DNA of 45,990 nt from Rhodospirillaceae bacterium. Lineage in GTDB: Bacteria; Pseudomonadota; Alphaproteobacteria; UBA8366; GCA-2717185. The DNA is taken from assembly GCA_002717185.1 (NCBI GenBank), contig PBDC01000036.1:1-45990 (forward strand). Direction: 5' to 3'. The stretch's first letter is position 1. Each line of letters opens with the position of its first letter. Made by a program: the position numbers and the translations under genes. The notes beneath the pieces are model-generated. The model saw only the letters and a program-made list of their open reading frames with translations. It did not search any database and was not told the DNA's origin. Positions 28,517 to 36,532 of the stretch are shown here, piece by piece.

Positions 28517-30244
28517 TCAACCGGTGGCGCCAGAAAATTCCGCACCGCGAACCGGCCTTGTCGGTGGCTGCGGAGAAGCTTCATCGTATAGCGCTGCCTT
28601 AAAGGGCAGCGCTCCGAGCCGTCGGTAGGTCTTTAGGAACGTTTCCTCTGGCCCAACCCTAAGTTCAATGTAGGCATCGACCAGTCTCTGCAAAGCAGGC
28701 ACGACCTCTTCTGCCTTAAAACCCGGCCCTGTTCGCTCACCAAGACTAAGCGTTTCAGTGTGATCACCGCCGAGCATGATCTGGTAGTTTTCCACACCGC
28801 GTCGATCCAACCCGAGAATGCCAATGTGGCCGACGTGATGATGCCCACACGCATTAATACAACCTGAAATTTTTATCTTCATTTCGCCTATCATTCGGGC
28901 ATAAGCCGGGTCCGCAAAATGACGTGTTATTTCCTGCGCAATCGGAATAGAACGGGCAGTCGCAAGCGCACAATAATCCATACCTGGGCACGCGATGATA
29001 TCACTGATAAGACCAACGTTAGCCGTCGCCAACCCAGCTTTCTTGAGATAATCGAAAATTTCCGGCAGATCGTTAGTGAAGACGTGCGGCAACACTATAT
29101 TTTGCTCATGGCTGATCCTGATTTCATTATGTCCGAATTGTTCCGCTAGATAGGCGATAGCACGCATTTGATCGGCTGTTGCATCGCCTGGAACACCGCC
29201 TATAGGCTTCAAAGAAATAGTTACGATCGAATAGCCAGGCTGGCGGTGTGCGTCCAGATTCTGTTCGGCCCATGCCTGGAAGTTAGGATCAATCAAACGA
29301 CGACCTTCGAACCGCTGATCATCAGTGTCAATCGGTCGAAAAGCTGGTGGCGCGAAATAACTGCCGTTGCGTTTTATAATTTCAGGATCGACCGGAACTT
29401 CGTTGTAGCCAGTCTCCCCAACAATTTGAGCAAACTCAGTCTCAACAAGGCGAGTGAACTCCTCAAGGCCGGTCTCGTGGACTAAGATTTTGATGCGAGC
29501 TTTATACTTGTTGTCGCGTCGCCCTAATAAATTGTAGACCCTCATAATAGCTTCTACATACGACAGAAGATCTTGCTGGGGCAAAAATGCGCGAACCACT
29601 TTGCCGACAATCGGAGTGCGGCCAAGGCCACCGCCCACAGTGACCTCGTAGCCTACCACTCCGTCTTCATTTCGCACCATTCTCAGGCCAATATCGTGTG
29701 CCTTTGTAACGGCTCGATCTTTTGGAGAACCTGTCACCGCAATCTTGAACTTTCGAGGCAGAAACGTGAACTCGGGATGGTCCGTTGACCATTGCCGTAG
29801 CAGTTCTGCAGTCGGTCTCGGGTCCTCAATTTCATCAGCGGCGGCACCAGCGAAGTGATCAGCGGTCACGTTTCGAATGCAATTGCCAGAAGTCTGAATG
29901 GCATGCATCCCCACATCGGCGAGCGCGTCGAGAATATCGCCAACATCGCTTAATTTCGGCCAATTCAATTGGATGTTTTGTCTTGTTGTAAAATGGCCGT
30001 AGCCGCAGTCCCATTTTTCCGAGATAGATGCAAGCTGGCGCAACTGCCGACTGTCAAGCGTTCCATAGGGGATCGCTATCCGCAACATATAAGCGTGCAG
30101 TTGCAGGTAAAGTCCGTTTTGCAGGCGTAGTGGCTTGAATTCCTCTTCGGTTAGGTTGCCGCTGATACGCCTATCAATCTGGGAGCGGAAGCGCCGAATA
30201 CGATCTCGTACAAAATCGTCGTCGAATTCATCATAGCGATACAT
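28517..30244 (-). CDS. cysI: Sulfite/nitrite reductase hemoprotein, CysI type
   Basis: A 575-residue siroheme and 4Fe-4S enzyme that reduces sulfite to sulfide with six electrons (nitrite to ammonia is the alternative). Two ferredoxin-like half domains are seen, each followed by a siroheme-binding part; CGYGHFTTRQNIQLNWP and the first-half asparagine-rich loop GNCIRNVTADHFAG are typical. The cluster cysteines are in ACPGMDYCALA and SGCINACGHHHVGHIGILG (C-x5-C and C-x3-C). The ATG at 30244 gives the usual MYRYDEFDDDFV start; the longer frame overlaps the DUF2849 gene. Location beside siroheme synthase, DUF2849 and DUF934 favours sulfite as substrate. The electron donor (CysJ or ferredoxin) is not encoded nearby. 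Confidence 0.93.
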   Translation of the reverse strand: MYRYDEFDDDFVRDRIRRFRSQIDRRISGNLTEEEFKPLRLQNGLYLQLHAYMLRIAIPYGTLDSRQLRQLASISEKWDCGYGHFTTRQNIQLNWPKLSDVGDILDALADVGMHAIQTSGNCIRNVTADHFAGAAADEIEDPRPTAELLRQWSTDHPEFTFLPRKFKIAVTGSPKDRAVTKAHDIGLRMVRNEDGVVGYEVTVGGGLGRTPIVGKVVRAFLPQQDLLSYVEAIMRVYNLLGRRDNKYKARIKILVHETGLEEFTRLVETEFAQIVGETGYNEVPVDPEIIKRNGSYFAPPAFRPIDTDDQRFEGRRLIDPNFQAWAEQNLDAHRQPGYSIVTISLKPIGGVPGDATADQMRAIAYLAEQFGHNEIRISHEQNIVLPHVFTNDLPEIFDYLKKAGLATANVGLISDIIACPGMDYCALATARSIPIAQEITRHFADPAYARMIGEMKIKISGCINACGHHHVGHIGILGLDRRGVENYQIMLGGDHTETLSLGERTGPGFKAEEVVPALQRLVDAYIELRVGPEETFLKTYRRLGALPFKAALYDEASPQPPTRPVRGAEFSGATG

Positions 30245-30285
30245 ATTTACACTCGATCGTAACCTGTTTTGGGGTAAGACCGGTT

Positions 30286-30594
30286 TCAGCTGAGCGGCGG
30301 CAATGGAGTGCGCTGCAAATTCACCCAAAACGAAGGACCACTGACGCGAAGGCGCTCGCGGATATGCGTCGGGGCTACCCCGTGGCAACCCACAGCAACC
30401 TCCAATAGATAAGGGTCAACAACCTTTTCGGGCTGCGCCTTCGCTCCCTGGAGAAAAGCCTCGGCTTCGTTTTTGTCGTAAATCAACATTGCTTCCGAAA
30501 GGTCTGCCGCCCATCCACCGTTAGCATCGAGATAAACTACGTTGCCGTTCAAAAGATCATTGGCACTGATTACTTGTATTTGGCTGACTTCCAT
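30286..30594 (-). CDS. DUF2849 domain protein
   Basis: A 102-residue protein of DUF2849. It shows ISANDLLNGNVVYLDANGGW, the YDKNEAEAFLQGAKAQP helix and VVDPYLLEV, all characteristic of this small alphaproteobacterial family, which is nearly always between cysG and cysI, as here. The role is unknown; a part in assembling or regulating sulfite reductase is inferred from context only. The ATG at 30594 has GGAAG upstream and lies 2 bases after the cysG stop, so translation is probably coupled. Confidence 0.92.
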   Translation of the reverse strand: MEVSQIQVISANDLLNGNVVYLDANGGWAADLSEAMLIYDKNEAEAFLQGAKAQPEKVVDPYLLEVAVGCHGVAPTHIRERLRVSGPSFWVNLQRTPLPPLS

Positions 30595-30596
30595 CT

Positions 30597-32033
30597 TTAC
30601 TTCCTTGCTACGCTGCGCTTTTTGAATAAGCCCTGCGTTGCTTGCCCACCTGTCGGCATCCGACACGCGCCTCTCGCCGAAATACCGAATAATAAAATTG
30701 CCGGCCCTTTTATTTTGTTGACTTGGAGGTCTTCCCTTAGGTCTCCAACGTTTGTTACGACAACCTTTTCACGTGACCGAGAGATGTTTTCGATCACCGT
30801 AATTTTTGCAGCTGGATCGGCACCATGCATCAGCAAACGGCCTTGCAAAAAACGCGCAGCGAGCACGCCCATGTAAATGGCTGCGACAGCACGCGAGTTT
30901 GCCAACCAATGCCAATCCTGTTCGGCAAAGCCCGCGATATCGTGGCCAGTCAGAAAGCGGAATTCAGAATTTCGGCCACGCTGCGTGAATGAGACCTTGT
31001 AACGGGCAGCAGCGGCCAATGCTGATGTGATACCGGGAACTATCTCGAACCCGATACCGGCGGCATCTAGTGCATCCATCTCCTCTTCGAGACGGCCGTA
31101 GATAGCTGGGTCTCCGGATTTCAAACGTACAACGCAAGCGCCCTTGCGGGCATGCTCGATCATGAGAGCGTTAATATTTTGCTGCGACCAGCCACTGCCA
31201 CCTGGAACCTTACCAACCTTGAAAAGGGTTGCTTCACGGCGCGCAAGTTCAAGGATTTCGCTGCTCACCAATCGATCAGTAATAACGACGTCGGCGTCGT
31301 GCAGGATACGACGTGCCTTTTGCGTGAGCAGTTCGGGATCACCAGGTCCGGCGCCGACTATCCAAACGTTGCCGCTTCTCAATGTCCTATTCTTGTCTAG
31401 GTTAAGATGCACCTGCATTAGGTTTTGTAGTGCACCTTCCACCGCTTCCTCTCCACCTTCTGACAGTGCAATTGGGCCTGCTCTCTCAAAGTAATCCGTC
31501 CAGAAAGCGCGTCGCGGATGGCCACCGGCTAACTTCGCGACGGTCCCCCGGAAACGTTTGGCTATGCGGGCTAGTATTCCGATGCCGCATGGCAGAATTT
31601 GCTCGATTTTAGCCTTAATGCGCCGACTAAGAACCGGAGCTGTTCCTTCAGTACTAATGGCAACAATAACCGGATCACGATCGACAATTGCCGGAGTGAT
31701 AAACGCGCTATCAGCAATATTATCAACTACATTGACCAGCGCCCCTTCTGACTTCCCGATGTTGACCACTCGCGCATTCTCAGCCTGATCGTAGTTGGCC
31801 GCATAGACGAGCCGCGCACCAACTGCATCACCGGTTTTCATTGGACGACGAAACAAGAATATCTTGCCCTCTTTCGCCCAGCTCACAATTTCAGGTGCTG
31901 GCTTAACCCCATATACTGAAATACGCGCCGATGTTTTGGCTAAAAGTCGCAGCTTAGCTACCGCAACATTTCCAGCACCGGAAACAATGATTTTGGCGTC
32001 ATTCAAATCGACAAAAATAGGAAAATAGCGCAC
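30597..32033 (-). CDS. cysG: Siroheme synthase (trifunctional CysG)
   Basis: A 478-residue fusion. Residues 1 to about 205 are precorrin-2 dehydrogenase/ferrochelatase: the NAD site is seen as KIIVSGAGNVAVAKLRLL and the sequence AISTEGTAPVLSRRIKAKIE matches the core of the family. Residues 220-460 are uroporphyrinogen-III C-methyltransferase: VGAGPGDPELLTQKARRIL, VVRLKSGDPAIYGRLEEEM and EIVPGITSALAAAA are hallmarks. Together they turn uroporphyrinogen III into siroheme for the CysI enzyme downstream. It starts with GTG at 32033, is the first gene of the sulfite operon, and is divergent from the Lrp/AsnC regulator. Confidence 0.95.
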   Translation of the reverse strand: MRYFPIFVDLNDAKIIVSGAGNVAVAKLRLLAKTSARISVYGVKPAPEIVSWAKEGKIFLFRRPMKTGDAVGARLVYAANYDQAENARVVNIGKSEGALVNVVDNIADSAFITPAIVDRDPVIVAISTEGTAPVLSRRIKAKIEQILPCGIGILARIAKRFRGTVAKLAGGHPRRAFWTDYFERAGPIALSEGGEEAVEGALQNLMQVHLNLDKNRTLRSGNVWIVGAGPGDPELLTQKARRILHDADVVITDRLVSSEILELARREATLFKVGKVPGGSGWSQQNINALMIEHARKGACVVRLKSGDPAIYGRLEEEMDALDAAGIGFEIVPGITSALAAAARYKVSFTQRGRNSEFRFLTGHDIAGFAEQDWHWLANSRAVAAIYMGVLAARFLQGRLLMHGADPAAKITVIENISRSREKVVVTNVGDLREDLQVNKIKGPAILLFGISARGACRMPTGGQATQGLFKKRSVARK

Positions 32034-32131
32034 GGGATTGGCTCTTTATTGGCATTAATCACCACACGCCAATTGAAAATTATTTCCCAAAATTTGTCTA
32101 TAATCTTTAAAAAATAAGAATATAATTCAAT

Positions 32132-32147
32132 AAATTCAAAAGAATTT
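32132..32147. promoter_or_regulatory. AT-rich inverted repeat between cysG and the Lrp/AsnC gene
   Basis: A perfect 6-base inverted repeat, AAATTC-AAAA-GAATTT, lies in a very AT-rich divergent intergenic region (32034-32184), 38 bases before the regulator start. Lrp/AsnC proteins often bind such AT-rich dyads next to their own gene. It is a candidate operator for autoregulation and for control of the siroheme-sulfite reductase operon. This is inferred from position and symmetry only. Confidence 0.45.
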
Positions 32148-32184
32148 AGAAATTTATCGCACCAATGCTATCAAGCGAGGAATA

Positions 32185-32655
32185 ATGGAACGCTTGGACG
32201 ACCTCGATCGGAAAATCCTTGTAGCTATGCAGAATGACGCATCGCGATCGCTCGAAGAGATCGCAACTTCAGTAGGTTCGTCGAAGACGCCCGTGTGGAA
32301 CCGCATCAAGAAGTTGAAAGCACGGGGCATCATTGAGAGGCAGATTGCTATTGTGAACCCCGATGCCGTCGGACTGGGAATGTGTTTTTACGTTCTTGTA
32401 AAAACTGCTCAACATGAGGCCACTTGGATCGAGCGATTCCTTGCCGCTCTGAAACGACGCCCTGAAATTCTCGAAGCCCACCGGCTTGCAGGTGACGTCG
32501 ACTACATTCTCAAGGTGCGTGTCGCGGACGCCGCTGCATATGATGCATTTTATCGCGCACTAACCGCCGATGTCTCGATTTTCAATGTGACTTCCCTCCT
32601 TTCCATGGAGGAATTGGTCTCCACAACCAAACTGGCGATTGATACAATTGAATGA
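32185..32655 (+). CDS. Lrp/AsnC family transcriptional regulator
   Basis: A 156-residue regulator with the classic layout: N-terminal winged HTH (LDDLDRKILVAMQNDASRSL, then VGSSKTPVWNRIKKLKARGII) and a C-terminal RAM/AsnC effector domain from about residue 65 (with GDVDYILKV as its core). Such proteins form octamers and respond to amino acids. Placed head to head with cysG, it may sense a sulfur amino acid and control the sulfite operon; similar Lrp-type regulators (for example CuyR, a cysteate regulator, or CysB-independent systems) exist, but the ligand is not predictable. GAGGA lies 5 bases before the ATG. Confidence 0.94.
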   Translation: MERLDDLDRKILVAMQNDASRSLEEIATSVGSSKTPVWNRIKKLKARGIIERQIAIVNPDAVGLGMCFYVLVKTAQHEATWIERFLAALKRRPEILEAHRLAGDVDYILKVRVADAAAYDAFYRALTADVSIFNVTSLLSMEELVSTTKLAIDTIE

Positions 32656-32927
32656 GGATAACGTATAACGATAGTTTTCACCCCGACAACAATGCGTATT
32701 TTAAATTGAGTGCGCGCCGTTCTCTGGGCGTCGTATGATAAAGTTCAAGGCTCCGCATTAATGCCTGACCCAAGCTTTGCATAGGTGATTGAGTGCCACC
32801 GTAAGCATTTGAGGGGTAGTCGAGCGAGCGCCCAATTTAACACGGAAAACACATCTCAATTGCGAAGGATGTATGTCCCAGACAAAGTAACAACGTATTC
32901 TATTAGATTTACCCGAGCTTAACTCCC
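32656..32927. other. Intergenic region before the metZ promoter, no gene seen
   Basis: About 270 bases after the regulator. A 78-codon minus-strand frame crosses this stretch (32758-32994) but runs through the metZ promoter and into the riboswitch, so it is not accepted as a gene. Together with the leader up to 33101 the gene-free distance is 446 bases. Confidence 0.55.
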
Positions 32928-32956
32928 TTGACGCGTAACCATACGCTCTGTAGAAA
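32928..32956 (+). promoter_or_regulatory. Sigma-70-type promoter of metZ
   Basis: TTGACG (32928-32933) and TAGAAA (32951-32956) are separated by exactly 17 bases. The expected start site falls at about 32962-32964, right at the first base of the riboswitch P1 helix, which is where a riboswitch transcript should begin. That fit raises confidence. Confidence 0.7.
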
Positions 32957-32962
32957 AATGCC

Positions 32963-33017
32963 CGTGGCGATTTGTCCGACCGGATTGCGGCCACGTTAAA
33001 TAAACCGCTAAAAGGTC
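32963..33017 (+). promoter_or_regulatory. SAM-II (SAM-alpha) riboswitch
   Basis: The P1 helix CGTGGC (32963-32968)/GCCACG (32990-32995) encloses GATTTG and a C/G-rich loop, followed by the highly conserved tail TTAAATAAACCGCTAAAAGG (32996-33015). This matches the SAM-II consensus, including the conserved GCTAAA block. The pseudoknot P2 can form between GACC (32978-32981) and GGTC (33014-33017). SAM-II aptamers are found mainly in alphaproteobacteria upstream of metA, metZ and metX-type genes and switch them off when S-adenosylmethionine is plentiful. Confidence 0.93.
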
Positions 33018-33031
33018 CGATTGGTGTGAAA

Positions 33032-33060
33032 CCTCGACCTCGCGGTCGGGGTTTTTTTTT
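33032..33060 (+). terminator. Intrinsic terminator in the metZ leader (riboswitch expression platform)
   Basis: CCTCGACC (33032-33039), loop TCGC, GGTCGGGG (33044-33051), then nine Ts. The 8-bp stem has one T-G pair. It sits 14 bases after the riboswitch. GACC of its left arm can also pair with GGTC of the riboswitch P2 strand, so SAM binding would free the terminator to form. This suggests control by premature termination. Confidence 0.85.
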
Positions 33061-33081
33061 AATTACCCCACCTCACGCGAG

Positions 33082-33100
33082 GTCCCCTTTGGGAGGGGAC
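33082..33100 (+). promoter_or_regulatory. Hairpin covering the metZ ribosome binding site
   Basis: GTCCCC (33082-33087) pairs perfectly with GGGGAC (33095-33100), which contains most of the GGGAGGGG Shine-Dalgarno region just before the ATG at 33102. A competing hairpin CCTC-acgc-GAGG (33071-33082) shares one base with it. The element could add a translational layer to the terminator upstream. Confidence 0.5.
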
Positions 33101-33101
33101 G

Positions 33102-34304
33102 ATGACGCAAACGGTGTCCTTCAACACAGGCTGGCGGAAAGCCACGAAGCTAGTGAGAGGCGGTTTAGTACGCAGTGAATTTAACGAAACCAGCGAAGCG
33201 CTCTACATGTCTTCTGGCTATGTCTATGAGTCAGCCGAAGAAGCAGAAGCCGCGTTTGCAGGCGATAAAGATCGTTACATCTATTCGCGCTACGCCAACC
33301 CGACCCTGTCGATGCTGGAAGAGCGGCTGGCACTGCTGGAAGGCGCGGAAGCCTGTACCACAACGGCAAGCGGCATGGCCGCCGTCTTTGCTGCACTTGC
33401 CTGCCAAGTCGAGGCTGGAGATTACGTTGTCGCGTCGAGGGCCCTGTTTGGCTCCTGCCTTTATATAATCACCGATATCCTGCCGCGGCTCGGTATAGAG
33501 ACCCGCGTCGTCGATGGCACCAATCTTTCAGAATGGGAAGAAGCACTCAAACGCAAGACCAAATGCGTATTCCTGGAAACACCCACCAATCCGACCTTGG
33601 AGATCATTGACATACCAGCAGTCTGTGACCTTGCACATCGGGCCGGCGCTAGGGTGATTGTCGACAACGTCTTCTCAACGCCGATACTGCAGCGACCTTT
33701 GCAATTAGGTGCGGATATCGTCGTTTATTCTACGACTAAGCATATCGATGGTCAGGGCCGTGCGCTTGGTGGTGCCGTACTGTGTGACAAAAAATTCCAA
33801 ACGGAATTCATAACACCCTTTATGCGTCATACCGGCCCTACGATGAGCCCATTCAACGCCTGGATTTGTTTAAAGGGATTGGAAACGCTCGATCTGCGAG
33901 TCCGACAACATTGCAAAAACGCACTACAAATCGCGCATTTCTTAGAAGAACAACCCTGCTTGAACAACGTCATATATCCCGGTCTCGCCTCCCACCCTCA
34001 GTACGATTTGTGCCGGCGACAGATGAGCGGTGCCAGCACGATAGTCAGCTTCGACCTGACCGGCGGCAAGGAAATGGCCTTCAAATTCCTGAACGCATTA
34101 GAGATTATCGATTTGTCGAATAATCTGGGCGACGCGAAAAGCCTAATCACCCACCCTCAAACCACGACGCACCAACGTTTGAGCGAGGAAGAGCGTGAAA
34201 AATTGAAAATCGGCGGAGGGTTGGTGCGACTTTCCGTTGGACTGGAAGACCCATTGGACCTGCAAGACGATTTAGTTCGCGCCTTGCATTCCGCGCAACT
34301 TTAG
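33102..34304 (+). CDS. metZ: O-succinylhomoserine sulfhydrylase
   Basis: A 400-residue PLP enzyme of the Cys/Met metabolism family. It makes homocysteine from O-succinylhomoserine and sulfide, joining the sulfide from CysI to methionine synthesis. The PLP lysine is Lys213 in YSTTKHIDGQGR; YSRYANPT (61-68), SGMAAVFAAL and DNVFSTPILQRP are family signatures. The opening FNTGWRKATKLVRGG and the GQGRALGG loop are more like MetZ than MetB or MetC. GGGAGGGG lies 4 bases upstream. Expression is under a SAM-II riboswitch, so high S-adenosylmethionine should shut it down. Confidence 0.95.
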   Translation: MTQTVSFNTGWRKATKLVRGGLVRSEFNETSEALYMSSGYVYESAEEAEAAFAGDKDRYIYSRYANPTLSMLEERLALLEGAEACTTTASGMAAVFAALACQVEAGDYVVASRALFGSCLYIITDILPRLGIETRVVDGTNLSEWEEALKRKTKCVFLETPTNPTLEIIDIPAVCDLAHRAGARVIVDNVFSTPILQRPLQLGADIVVYSTTKHIDGQGRALGGAVLCDKKFQTEFITPFMRHTGPTMSPFNAWICLKGLETLDLRVRQHCKNALQIAHFLEEQPCLNNVIYPGLASHPQYDLCRRQMSGASTIVSFDLTGGKEMAFKFLNALEIIDLSNNLGDAKSLITHPQTTTHQRLSEEEREKLKIGGGLVRLSVGLEDPLDLQDDLVRALHSAQL

Positions 34305-34361
34305 AGAGGACTCAAAAAGACCGATTGAACCATTTCAGTCCCATCCATCCTGTGATTTGAC

Positions 34362-34703
34362 CTAATCGACGTCGAACCGCACGGCGATCGCAGCGCTTGC
34401 CATCACCAAGGTGTCGCCAGTATCCGCGTCGGGCAGATCCAGACCGCCCTTCACAGCGCTGACAGTGATCTTACCGACGGGCAGCTTTGCTTTTATCGCT
34501 TCTATATCAAGCTGTTCTGGTTTCTGTACGCCGATCGTGACATCGACTAGAACGTCGTCCTTATTGACGCCTAAGGTTCGGATCATAACAAGCGAGCTGT
34601 GGTGCAGCGCGTCATCAACGGCACGGCAAGCGGCCTTGGTGTAATCCTTACCGTGCAGATCGTTTCCGGCGCCCATCTCTAGGATGACTCGTTTCATTGT
34701 CAT
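34362..34703 (-). CDS. Lin0512 family protein (second of a tandem pair)
   Basis: A 113-residue protein of the Lin0512 family: KRVILEMGAGNDLHGKDYTKAACRAVDDALHHSSL at the start, VDVTIGVQKPEQLD in the middle, and a terminal A-A-I-A-V-R-F-D-V-D. The motif M-G-x-G-x-D-x-x-G-x-D-x-T-K-A is shared with the neighbour at 34717, from which it is separated by 13 bases. Both are 113 residues. The family folds as a small alpha/beta domain similar to MoaC/RidA-size enzymes in length, but no reaction is known to me. Very likely a heteromeric pair. Confidence 0.87.
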   Translation of the reverse strand: MTMKRVILEMGAGNDLHGKDYTKAACRAVDDALHHSSLVMIRTLGVNKDDVLVDVTIGVQKPEQLDIEAIKAKLPVGKITVSAVKGGLDLPDADTGDTLVMASAAIAVRFDVD

Positions 34704-34716
34704 AACGAAACCCTCC

Positions 34717-35058
34717 TCAATCCAGATCCAGCCGCACGACGGCAGCTGCGTGGGCGATCAACGTTGAATCGGTGCCGGTATCGTTGGGTATCTGCAACCC
34801 GCCATCGACGACGTTCACCGTTCCAGTCCCATGCGGAAGCACGGCGGCAACCTGTTCAGTGTCAACCTTGTCCGGCATCGGGACACCAATGGTTACCTCG
34901 ACCTTCATCGCATCAGTATCTTGACCCAATGCGGCAGCGACGCTGAGAGAGTTATGCCACAGCGCGTCGCGCAGGGCGCGCACAGCCGCTTTGGTCGGAT
35001 CTGCTCCGCGGATATCAGTCCCCATACCGATTTCGGTCACCACATGTTTCAAGGCCAT
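34717..35058 (-). CDS. Lin0512 family protein (first of a tandem pair)
   Basis: A 113-residue protein. KHVVTEIGMGTDIRGADPTKAAVRALRDALWHNSL matches the N-terminus of the neighbour (34362-34703) position by position, as do EVTIGVPMPDKVD and the end AAAVVRLDLD. The ATG at 35058 is preferred over 35121 because it gives equal length to the paralogue and has GGAG upstream. The tandem pair arose by duplication and has diverged strongly, with the acid/amide and H-N/H-H positions differing, which suggests division of labour in one complex. Confidence 0.87.
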   Translation of the reverse strand: MALKHVVTEIGMGTDIRGADPTKAAVRALRDALWHNSLSVAAALGQDTDAMKVEVTIGVPMPDKVDTEQVAAVLPHGTGTVNVVDGGLQIPNDTGTDSTLIAHAAAVVRLDLD

Positions 35059-35449
35059 TTCGCCCGCTCCTCTATCTCTACGCCTTGGCCTCAACATGCT
35101 TCGCAATTCCTCACGATGCAACGGACCGGGCTCATTAAAGTGCCTCGAAAGTTGGTATGAACTTGGCTACCGGTTTTCTGGGGCATTTCGTCAAACCATG
35201 TTTCGCCGATTGATATGTTGAGGCAAAACACAGCGAGGCGACTTGAATTTATCAGTCAATTCTTCCCATCTCGTTGAAATACTGCTCCTTAGCGAATGGC
35301 ACGGCCGGCGAACGAGCGACCGGAGCCGCTTCCAATCCATGGCCCAACAACCAAAACTTGCAGTTTCTCCTGAGAATAATTTGACCTACGAGATATTGTC
35401 ACGTTTGACGTTGCGTAAGCGCAAACGCAGCGTCTAACTGCCAAACGCG
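35059..35449. other. Intergenic region, no gene seen
   Basis: 391 bases between the Lin0512 pair and the dioxygenase stop. A 64-codon plus-strand frame (35243-35437) has no ribosome binding site and no recognisable pattern. A short motif CCAAACGCGTTATT at its right end (35441-35454) resembles one at 20040-20054 (CCAAACGCGTCATT), possibly by chance. Confidence 0.5.
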
Positions 35450-36532
35450 TTATTCCGCTTCCAATGGCGCTGTGTATTCCTTCACCATATCCCGCATGAA
35501 ACCGCGCTTCCGGCTGCCGATCTCAATGGAACCGAAGTTCTCGGCGAAAGGTTCCGGCAGTGGCTTCCCGTCGGGCGCAGAAATCCAGAGCCTTAACAGA
35601 TGTCGTTTGCGTTCTAGCTCCGACCAGTCTTCGTAGTCTGTGCGATCGTGCAGGATCTGATAGTTATGCAGAATTTGGATGTCACCTGGGTTAAATTCCA
35701 TGTCCAGCTTCAAGGACGGGTCGTTGGCCAGTTCGTCCAATAAATCAAGCGCGTCCCGCTGCGCATCGGTCAACTCCGCCACGTCCTCGAAGCGCCGCGC
35801 GGACTCGATATAACTGCGGTGATAGAGTGTCAGCAGACTGCCCTTAAACCAGTTAAAGACTGGCATCGTGTGATAGCCCTTGCGCCCCTCGGGCGCCTCA
35901 CCGCGACGGTCGGATTCGATCGGCTGGAACAAGACCTTCGCCAAGTCCGGCCGGCGACGAACCATCTCGTTATAAACCGTGACCGAGGAGACAATGCTCG
36001 ATAGTCCACCTTTTTTAGCCGGTTTCAAGCACAGTAGCGACACGAAATCGCAAGGGTCGGTGTGAAAGGTCTGACGCGCCGTAGTCTGATAGATGCGGAC
36101 ATTAGGGTCAGTCTGATCGTAGCCAAGATCCTTCACGTGACCCAGAATATGTCCCTTGGCGTTCTGCGGGATCGACAAACCAAAATGCATGCCGAAGCCA
36201 TAATAGAGAATAGCCGTTTCCTCGATGGTGTAGCGTGCCACCGGCAGCCCGCGAAACAGCACGAAGCCGCGCCCAACTAACAGCTCCTGCCGAATTTCGT
36301 CCAACTTGGGCCCGAGGGCCGGCAACGGAAAATCCGTTTTCTGAATGTCGACTATATCGATGCCTTTTGCCTTCACTGCCACCATGGCGGCATCGAGTTC
36401 TACCAGTTCGTCCTCGCTAAAGTGCCAAACCCACTCCCGCGACGCATCAAGCCGCGGCCCACACCAGGCGGCTGGCCCTTCGATCACGCCAGGGGGGACC
36501 GGGTAATTACCCATTTTTTGGATCACAGACAT
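35450..36532 (-). CDS. TauD/TfdA-like Fe(II)/2-oxoglutarate dioxygenase, long type
   Basis: A 360-residue enzyme. The iron ligands are His and Asp in RQTFHTDPCDF and the distal His in QILHNYQILHDRTDYED, with the 2-oxoglutarate arginine in RHLLRLWISA. It is longer than TauD (about 280) through an N-terminal extension with a helix (FSEDELVELDAAMVAVKAKG) and an extended GRGFVLFRGLP region, the layout of a subgroup that includes gamma-butyrobetaine hydroxylase-like and Gab-type enzymes. It is homologous to the protein at 40725-41756, with the same LxxGRGxxLxRGLPV and L-H/N-N-x-x-x-L-H patterns. Substrate unknown. Confidence 0.9.
   Translation of the reverse strand: MSVIQKMGNYPVPPGVIEGPAAWCGPRLDASREWVWHFSEDELVELDAAMVAVKAKGIDIVDIQKTDFPLPALGPKLDEIRQELLVGRGFVLFRGLPVARYTIEETAILYYGFGMHFGLSIPQNAKGHILGHVKDLGYDQTDPNVRIYQTTARQTFHTDPCDFVSLLCLKPAKKGGLSSIVSSVTVYNEMVRRRPDLAKVLFQPIESDRRGEAPEGRKGYHTMPVFNWFKGSLLTLYHRSYIESARRFEDVAELTDAQRDALDLLDELANDPSLKLDMEFNPGDIQILHNYQILHDRTDYEDWSELERKRHLLRLWISAPDGKPLPEPFAENFGSIEIGSRKRGFMRDMVKEYTAPLEAE

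Noticed and set aside
32758..32994. 78-codon minus-strand frame between the regulator and metZ
   Set aside because: It runs across the metZ promoter and the SAM-II aptamer on the other strand and shows no family pattern or ribosome binding site.
35441..35454. CCAAACGCGT(T/C)ATT shared with 20040-20054 as a dispersed repeat
   Set aside because: Only 14 bases with a mismatch and no structure or consistent gene context; chance is likely.
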